From contig CAYVDJ010000112.1 of NCBI GenBank assembly GCA_964450755.1, forward strand, positions 1 through 9,901: a DNA stretch of 9,901 bases, read 5' to 3'. Numbering within the stretch: the stretch's first letter is position 1; every line of letters starts with the position of its first letter. The DNA is from JAADDG01 sp964450755 (lineage in GTDB: Bacteria; Campylobacterota; Campylobacteria; Campylobacterales; JAADDG01). Under the pieces are notes generated by a model. That model did no database searches. It saw nothing but the letters and a program-made list of their open reading frames with translations, and was not told the origin of the DNA. Position numbers and translations under genes: made by a program. This document shows positions 7,101-9,901 of this stretch, one piece after another.

Positions 7101-7646
7101 TTGGGGTAGTTGCATCAGTTTTTCTATATTTTCATAGGGAATTGAAACAGAGATTCTTTCATCTTTATAATCCAAAATCTGTAACTCTTTTATATCTTTT
7201 AACAGCTCTTCTGTCTCTTCTTTGGTCATTTTTTTAAAAAACAGGATATTTAAAAGATAATTTCCGTCTTTATCGATGGCATAGGAGTTGATCTCTTTTT
7301 TTAAAATCCTCTGAGAGATTTTATAAACAGGTAAAAATTCGGAAAATCCTACTGCATTTTCAAATTTTATTAGGTTGAATGCGTTATTTTTTGCGTAAAA
7401 ATAGTAACTTAGATCTCCGGCATATTTTATAACCTCTACTCCTTTTTTATAAAAATCTTTCTTCTGTTTGGTTGTCAGAGGTTTTTTAAATTTTATAATA
7501 TATGTGCCATACCCTTTTTGACTACCTATATATATAGGAGTTTTAAATTCCACTTCATTATCATTCAGAGTAAGAGAAAAAGAGTTACTCCAAATAGCAG
7601 CAATTATAAAAAGCGATATGAGGAGGCGGTCGATATAAAATTTCAT
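4110..7646 (-). CDS. exported subtilisin-like (S8) serine protease with beta-domain, FnIII, beta-sandwich and four DUF4214 repeats
   Basis: This is a 1178-residue multidomain secreted protease. A signal peptide spans about 1-24. A prodomain-like region (about 30-190) precedes the catalytic domain (about 205-515), with D243 in LVDWG, H274 in HATHIGG, oxyanion N366 in AGGND and S447 in GTSSAT. Next is a KP-43-like beta-domain (about 518-640; VTINWIDPQG, LINDIDIRI, DNTEQIVI). An Asn/Asp-rich linker (646-660) leads to a fibronectin type III domain (about 662-746) and a beta-sandwich, possibly carbohydrate-binding (about 757-930). Four DUF4214 repeats close the protein (about 944-993, 998-1046, 1064-1113, 1118-1167; core LGREA...G..YW). 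DUF4214 is frequent in surface and secreted proteins, so the tail probably anchors or targets the enzyme. The proline normally following GTSxAT is A451 here. An AAGGA site lies 6 nt before the ATG. The substrate is unknown; the triad is intact. Confidence 0.9.
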   Translation of the reverse strand: MKFYIDRLLISLFIIAAIWSNSFSLTLNDNEVEFKTPIYIGSQKGYGTYIIKFKKPLTTKQKKDFYKKGVEVIKYAGDLSYYFYAKNNAFNLIKFENAVGFSEFLPVYKISQRILKKEINSYAIDKDGNYLLNILFFKKMTKEETEELLKDIKELQILDYKDERISVSIPYENIEKLMQLPQIWHIEEKEPPIALFQTFKRKRDETALSPTTNLKAYELMKVSSLWKAPYNLTGEGVKIALVDWGKVRPTHQEFQQNSQSRIKIMGENKELSFHATHIGGTIAAAGINPDAKGGAPEAEIYNYLATEFSYSRAISKAYADEGITLSHHAYLYKDPAYSGVYDAEASDIDKLVSKNPFLNVFMAGGNDRGNPEYPNWGMMRGPTNAKNVFTFGLSVDNGKIIKYYSNTGPVNDGRIKPDLCAAAPGNGRLLSTSIESDTAYKDGGGTSSATARAMGAAALILQEYKKITSKDKIRHDILKALLINTATDGGREGPDFEFGFGNMQPLDAVKTLDTLKNDKPLIKTGKIKQDEIQKYYINLQNSSTIKVTINWIDPQGDANNQEKTLINDIDIRIEKDGKIYYPFSLDKNSPENPATANGYNRTDNTEQIVIKNAPKGSYTLYIKGHEIITEDQAYAIVSNVFLDTKSNNDNNDDDNNNDNQPKIPLAPSNPKAQAIDESRIKLSWIDNSNNEAGFKIYRDSKLIHITNPDITSFTDSGLEENKEYLYSIKAYNAKGDSPAAKISAKTKQSSVTPQTTEKLILEDAENKNTNKWGVYDHIPWGYGKIENIYDPDRKSHAIRFSNSNFKNHSTNEQNGIGFKLNQRFNESRYKNIEFSVKSNRYFTVFIAVKTVSKNNVYLTYEPSGYSKNHYNNQNGEYVWLSLGAVTDNNWHTIKRDFQRDLESVYPNDLILSFKLFLVRGDVIMDDIALFNQTHQESYTKSDNSEVFINNCYYNILGRNADEEGKNYWQTNLKKGESAADVTKYFFQSDEFKKSKYNDEEFVEKAYKTILGREAETDGKKYWLDEIKKGKSRDLILYEFIFSKEFATFCDKCNITNYSIEDQLEAFIERMYVLILHRSSDPKGMQDWKEMLLSKQKSASDIVRAFFRSDEFLQKNITNKEFIKTAYLSILGREADNEGIKYWTDLLNTNKLTRDDLIENFLNSDEFKALVQKYQISIK
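4143..4817 (-). repeat. coding region of four DUF4214 repeats
   Basis: The last ~225 residues of the protease are four copies of a ~50-residue helical unit with the core Y..ILGR.AD..G..YW...L..G.S..D.....F.SDEF. Copies 1, 2 and 4 are close to one another. Copy 3 is divergent (ILHRSSDPKGMQDW) and is preceded by a longer spacer carrying a CDKC pair (C1049, C1052), unusual in an otherwise cysteine-poor exported protein. The copies differ at DNA level, so the duplication is old. Confidence 0.75.
5667..5708 (-). repeat. low-complexity Asn/Asp linker tract
   Basis: A run of near-repeated ATT, GTT, GTC and ATC triplets encodes an Asn/Asp-only linker (residues 647-659) between the beta-domain and the fibronectin domain of the protease. 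Such tracts change length by replication slippage in whole codons, leaving the frame intact. An acidic linker of this kind may also bind calcium outside the cell, but that is conjecture. Confidence 0.6.
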
Positions 7647-7675
7647 TATTTATCCTTTTTATGATTTTTTCATTA

Positions 7676-7681
7676 ATTATA
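7676..7681 (-). promoter_or_regulatory. candidate -10 of the protease operon
   Basis: TATAAT on the minus strand lies 29 nt before the protease ATG, leaving a leader of about 20 nt. There is no extended TGn motif and no good -35, and the surroundings are almost pure A/T, so confidence is modest. Confidence 0.4.
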
Positions 7682-7856
7682 ATATATAAAAAATACTTAA
7701 ACTTATGTAAAATATTTATAGTTTCAGTATAAAAAGACAAGAAATTGATAAAATTGCAATAATAATTTATACCCTCCGTTTTTTATATATTATTTTTTAT
7801 AAAAAGTTTCCAGCCCTGTATTTCGGTATATATCATAGTGCTTTCTTCAAAAAAGG

Positions 7857-7889
7857 TTACAATCGTTCACAAAAAAACTGATATTGTAA
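7857..7889. promoter_or_regulatory. spaced inverted repeat TTACAAT-N19-ATTGTAA upstream of the porin promoter
   Basis: TTACAAT (7857-7863) and ATTGTAA (7883-7889) are perfect 7-nt arms separated by 19 nt. The centre lies about 70 nt before the expected porin transcription start, where an activator or repressor could bind. I cannot match it to a known regulator, and chance is possible in such AT-rich DNA. Confidence 0.3.
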
Positions 7890-7927
7890 ATATAAATATA
7901 TTATTATCTTTTCTTTTAAGAAATGTG

Positions 7928-7936
7928 TGCTATAAT
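7928..7936 (+). promoter_or_regulatory. porin promoter, consensus extended -10
   Basis: TGC-TATAAT is a perfect extended -10. The -35 position (about 7908-7913) holds only CTTTTC, typical of epsilonproteobacterial housekeeping promoters. Transcription would start near 7943, giving a leader of about 25 nt. Confidence 0.7.
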
Positions 7937-7970
7937 TTTTCGTATGTGAATTTTATACAAGGAGTAAATG

Positions 7971-9161
7971 ATGACTTTCACAAAACTTAGTTTAGCTGCA
8001 ATTATGGCACTTGGTTTCACAAGTGCGGCAATGGCAGATGTAGATGTTCAATTTGGCGGACAAGCGGTACTTTATTACCAAACTATCCAAAAAGACAGTG
8101 CTGATATCGATATTTTCGATAAAACAGGTGCTAAAGGTAATGTTGGTTTACAAATCACATCCAAAGCTGACTTAGGTAGCGGTTTTACTGCAGGTGTTAC
8201 TGCAAATGTAATCGGTACAGCAGGTTTGGAAGGTAATCTTGTAAATGGTGTTATGCAAACTGCAAGTGATACAAACGGTGACTTGGGCGGTTACTGGATC
8301 CCTGAAGCTTATGTTGCAAAAACAGCCGGTAATACTACTTTAAAAATCGGTCGCCAATACTTAAATACTCCACTTGCATTCAGTGAGGGATGGAATGTTT
8401 TCAAAAACAGTTTTGAAGCAGCTGTTTTAATCAACAAAGATATTCCTGATACTGTTGCAGTACTTGCTATGGTTAACAAATCAAATGCAAACGGTCTTGG
8501 TGCTGTAATGGACAGCTTCACTCCTGTTAATGGTGCTGGTGGAAGTGACAATGCAGTTTACGCATTGGGTCTTTTAAATAACAGCATTGCAAATCTTAAT
8601 GTAGGTCTTTGGGGTTACAATCTAACAAGCTTGGCTACTGCTGTATGGGCTGATCTATCTTATAAAGTAGATGGTTTAGGTGTTCCATTGACACTTGCTG
8701 CTCAAGGTGCAAGCATCAACCCAAGTGCTGACGGTCTTGATGATACTACTATGTATGGTGTTAAAATCGCTACTAAAGTTAACGGTTTTGCTTTAAGCGC
8801 TGCTTACAATGATGTTGATGACGGTGCTGTATCTGTTTCTAATGTTGGAACAGGTGTTAAAACAAAACTATTTGTACAACAAATCCTAAATCAAGGTTCA
8901 ATCAAACTTGATGCTACAACTTGGCAGTTAAAAGTTGTAACTCCTGCTTTCTATGGAGCTAAATTGATCGCTCAATATGCTGCTACTGATGCAGGTGACA
9001 AAAACTTGGCAGGTGCAAACAATGACTTGAATGAACTTGATCTAATCGTTAAAACAAAAGTTCTTGGAACAAATGTTTTACTTGCTTATGTAAACAAATC
9101 ATTTGACAATGATGCCGGAGACATGGATCTTTTCAGGGTTGTTGCAAGATATAAATTCTAA
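7971..9161 (+). CDS. outer-membrane porin, Campylobacterota OprD-like family
   Basis: This protein forms a beta-barrel diffusion pore in the outer membrane. It starts with a Sec signal peptide (MTFTKLSLAAIMALGFTSA...) ending in an AMA site just before DVDVQFGG, and it finishes with the beta-barrel signal RVVARYKF, terminal Phe. Between these lie alternating amphipathic strands, Gly/Asn-rich turns and the OprD-type motif WIPEAYVAKTAGNTTLKIGR followed by QYLNTPLAFSEGWN. Length (396 residues) is a little short for the family. Two ATGs stand in tandem at 7968 and 7971; AAGGAG (7959-7964) is 3 nt from the first and 6 nt from the second, so I prefer 7971. The strong ribosome site, consensus promoter and strong terminator suggest an abundant, monocistronic product. 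The permeating substrate cannot be deduced. Confidence 0.9.
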   Translation: MTFTKLSLAAIMALGFTSAAMADVDVQFGGQAVLYYQTIQKDSADIDIFDKTGAKGNVGLQITSKADLGSGFTAGVTANVIGTAGLEGNLVNGVMQTASDTNGDLGGYWIPEAYVAKTAGNTTLKIGRQYLNTPLAFSEGWNVFKNSFEAAVLINKDIPDTVAVLAMVNKSNANGLGAVMDSFTPVNGAGGSDNAVYALGLLNNSIANLNVGLWGYNLTSLATAVWADLSYKVDGLGVPLTLAAQGASINPSADGLDDTTMYGVKIATKVNGFALSAAYNDVDDGAVSVSNVGTGVKTKLFVQQILNQGSIKLDATTWQLKVVTPAFYGAKLIAQYAATDAGDKNLAGANNDLNELDLIVKTKVLGTNVLLAYVNKSFDNDAGDMDLFRVVARYKF

Positions 9162-9176
9162 TATTTCCTAAAATAG

Positions 9177-9211
9177 CATTTGTGGGGCATCACCGCCTCG
9201 CAAATGTTTTT
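9177..9211 (+). terminator. intrinsic terminator of the porin gene
   Basis: CATTTGTGGGG (9177-9187) pairs with CCTCGCAAATG (9196-9206) over 11 bp with two G-U pairs and an 8-nt loop, followed by five T residues (9207-9211). It lies 15 nt after the porin stop. It separates the porin from the next gene, which has its own promoter candidate. Confidence 0.85.
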
Positions 9212-9250
9212 GTTTTCTTTCCTCTTAATATTTCTAAAAACTTTTTTCGA

Positions 9251-9256
9251 TACAAT
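9251..9256 (+). promoter_or_regulatory. candidate -10 for the small exported protein gene
   Basis: TACAAT lies 32 nt before the ATG at 9289, the right distance for a short leader, and downstream of the porin terminator. No recognisable -35 is present. Confidence 0.4.
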
Positions 9257-9288
9257 TACTTTCATTGATTAAAATCAAAAGGTCTATA

Positions 9289-9867
9289 ATGATAAAAAAA
9301 ATAACTTTGAGTATGCTTGTTGCAGCTTCACTTTTTGCTGCTAATGTAGTGGTGATGCCTGATGGAAAAACTGCCATTATTAACAAAGACGGTTCATGGG
9401 AAGAGGTTACTTTGGCAAAAATGGGTGATAAAACAATTGCTTTGAAAAAAAACGGCACATGGGTTGAGGTTGACAAACAGATAAAAACCATAAAACCAAA
9501 AGTCAAAAATGAGACTGTTGAAGTAAAAGAGAGTGTGCAAAAAAGAGATCCGTTAAGCGGTTTTGCCAAAAATATCATAGGACAGTGGAAAAGCGATAAT
9601 GGAAAAGTTGAATATACATTTGATAAAAATTATAAAATGAAAATTATTAAAAATGGTGAAGTGATAGAGGATGATTTTACCGTTGTAAAATATGATGAAA
9701 GCAAGAAGACCATCAATATAGGAAAAGGCAAAAGATTTAAAATGGGACCTTTTTCCATGGGTGGTAAAATTTTGAAATTCAGATTTTCAAAGGATTTGAA
9801 TTCTTTATATGATTTGAGCGAAATTGAAGATAACTATAAAGAGGTTAGATTAACAAAAGTCAAATAG
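9289..9867 (+). CDS. exported hypothetical protein with two 'DG..W' repeats and a lipocalin-like C-terminal half
   Basis: The start is ATG at 9289, since AAAAGG lies 6 nt before it and the signal peptide begins there; a TTG at 9265 in frame has no ribosome site. The 192-residue product begins with a signal peptide (MIKKITLSMLVAASLFA, cleavage near AA-NV). The mature N-terminus carries two short repeats, VVMPDGKTAIINKDGSWEEV and TIALKKNGTWVEV, reminiscent of DUF3157-like periplasmic proteins. A Lys/Glu/Val-rich linker leads to a C-terminal domain (IIGQWKSDNGKVEYTFDKN, then alternating beta-strands) resembling lipocalin-like 'GxW' folds. The location is probably periplasmic, as there is no lipobox cysteine. 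The function is unknown, and the family resemblance is from pattern only. Confidence 0.75.
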   Translation: MIKKITLSMLVAASLFAANVVVMPDGKTAIINKDGSWEEVTLAKMGDKTIALKKNGTWVEVDKQIKTIKPKVKNETVEVKESVQKRDPLSGFAKNIIGQWKSDNGKVEYTFDKNYKMKIIKNGEVIEDDFTVVKYDESKKTINIGKGKRFKMGPFSMGGKILKFRFSKDLNSLYDLSEIEDNYKEVRLTKVK

Positions 9868-9901
9868 ATGAAAGCTATAAAGCTAAAGTCTCTCTTATGT
9901 G
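9868..9901 (+). CDS. possible start of a further gene, cut by the right edge
   Basis: ATG at 9868 follows the previous TAG directly (TAGATG), and the frame stays open to the edge: MKAIKLKSLLC. The basic-then-hydrophobic opening could begin a signal peptide or membrane protein. There is no clear Shine-Dalgarno, so initiation would depend on coupling to the gene before it. Only 11 codons are visible, so this is tentative. Confidence 0.3.
   Translation, partial: MKAIKLKSLLC

Larger units (their letters stand above)
7647..7967. other. 321-nt divergent regulatory region between protease and porin genes
   Basis: No gene is visible here. The region is extremely AT-rich with many stops in all frames. 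It holds a candidate -10 for the leftward protease gene at 7681-7676 (TATAAT on the minus strand, 30 nt before its ATG). It also holds the porin promoter on the right side and a spaced inverted repeat at 7857-7889. The stretch 7780-7856 shows no further structure I can support. Confidence 0.6.

Noticed and set aside
8309..8551. Minus-strand open frame of 80 codons
   Set aside because: Antisense to the porin gene; product of its skewed codon use.
9234..9578. Minus-strand open frame of 114 codons
   Set aside because: Antisense to the small exported protein and its promoter region, whereas the plus-strand gene has a signal peptide and ribosome site.
1..9901. tRNA, rRNA, insertion sequence or integrase
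   Set aside because: No cloverleaf, rRNA core sequence, transposase motif or terminal inverted repeat pair was recognised by reading both strands.

Overview
The window looks like chromosome from a Campylobacterota (epsilonproteobacterial) bacterium, probably a free-living Sulfurimonas, Sulfurovum or Arcobacter-type lineage. This rests on very AT-rich DNA, A/T-ending codons, extended -10 promoters with poor -35 boxes, and an OprD-like porin of the kind common in that group. The genus is an inference from style, not from a marker gene.

Left part (1-3277), an accessory and probably defence-related segment. A large minus-strand gene occupies 1-2099 and runs off the left edge; 699 codons are visible without a stop. 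It encodes a DUF4062-like N-terminal domain, a STAND/NB-ARC-type P-loop NTPase and a C-terminal array of TPR-like repeats, three of them with an exact 144-nt period. This is the architecture of bacterial NLR-like sensors. A 215-nt intergenic region separates it from a divergent plus-strand pair: a small DUF6922-like protein (2347-2676, perhaps preceded by an 11-codon minicistron) overlapping an AbiEii/DUF1814 nucleotidyltransferase (2639-3277). The pair has the layout of a type IV-like toxin-antitoxin or abortive-infection module.

Middle (3278-7646). A short convergent intergenic region holds a likely terminator and about 40 codons that look like the tail of a decayed gene. Two minus-strand genes follow, probably one transcription unit. 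The upstream one encodes a 1178-residue exported subtilisin-family protease: prodomain, S8 catalytic domain, KP-43-like beta-domain, fibronectin type III, beta-sandwich and four DUF4214 repeats. The downstream one encodes a 191-residue charged cytoplasmic protein I do not recognise. A perfect 19-nt inverted repeat lies between them.

Right part (7647-9901). A 321-nt AT-rich divergent regulatory region separates the protease from an outer-membrane porin (7971-9161) with an extended -10 promoter, a strong ribosome binding site and a strong intrinsic terminator. Next come a small exported protein with two 'DG..W' repeats and a lipocalin-like C-terminal half (9289-9867), then the possible first codons of another gene at the right edge. 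This part looks like ordinary envelope functions; the left third is the part worth attention.
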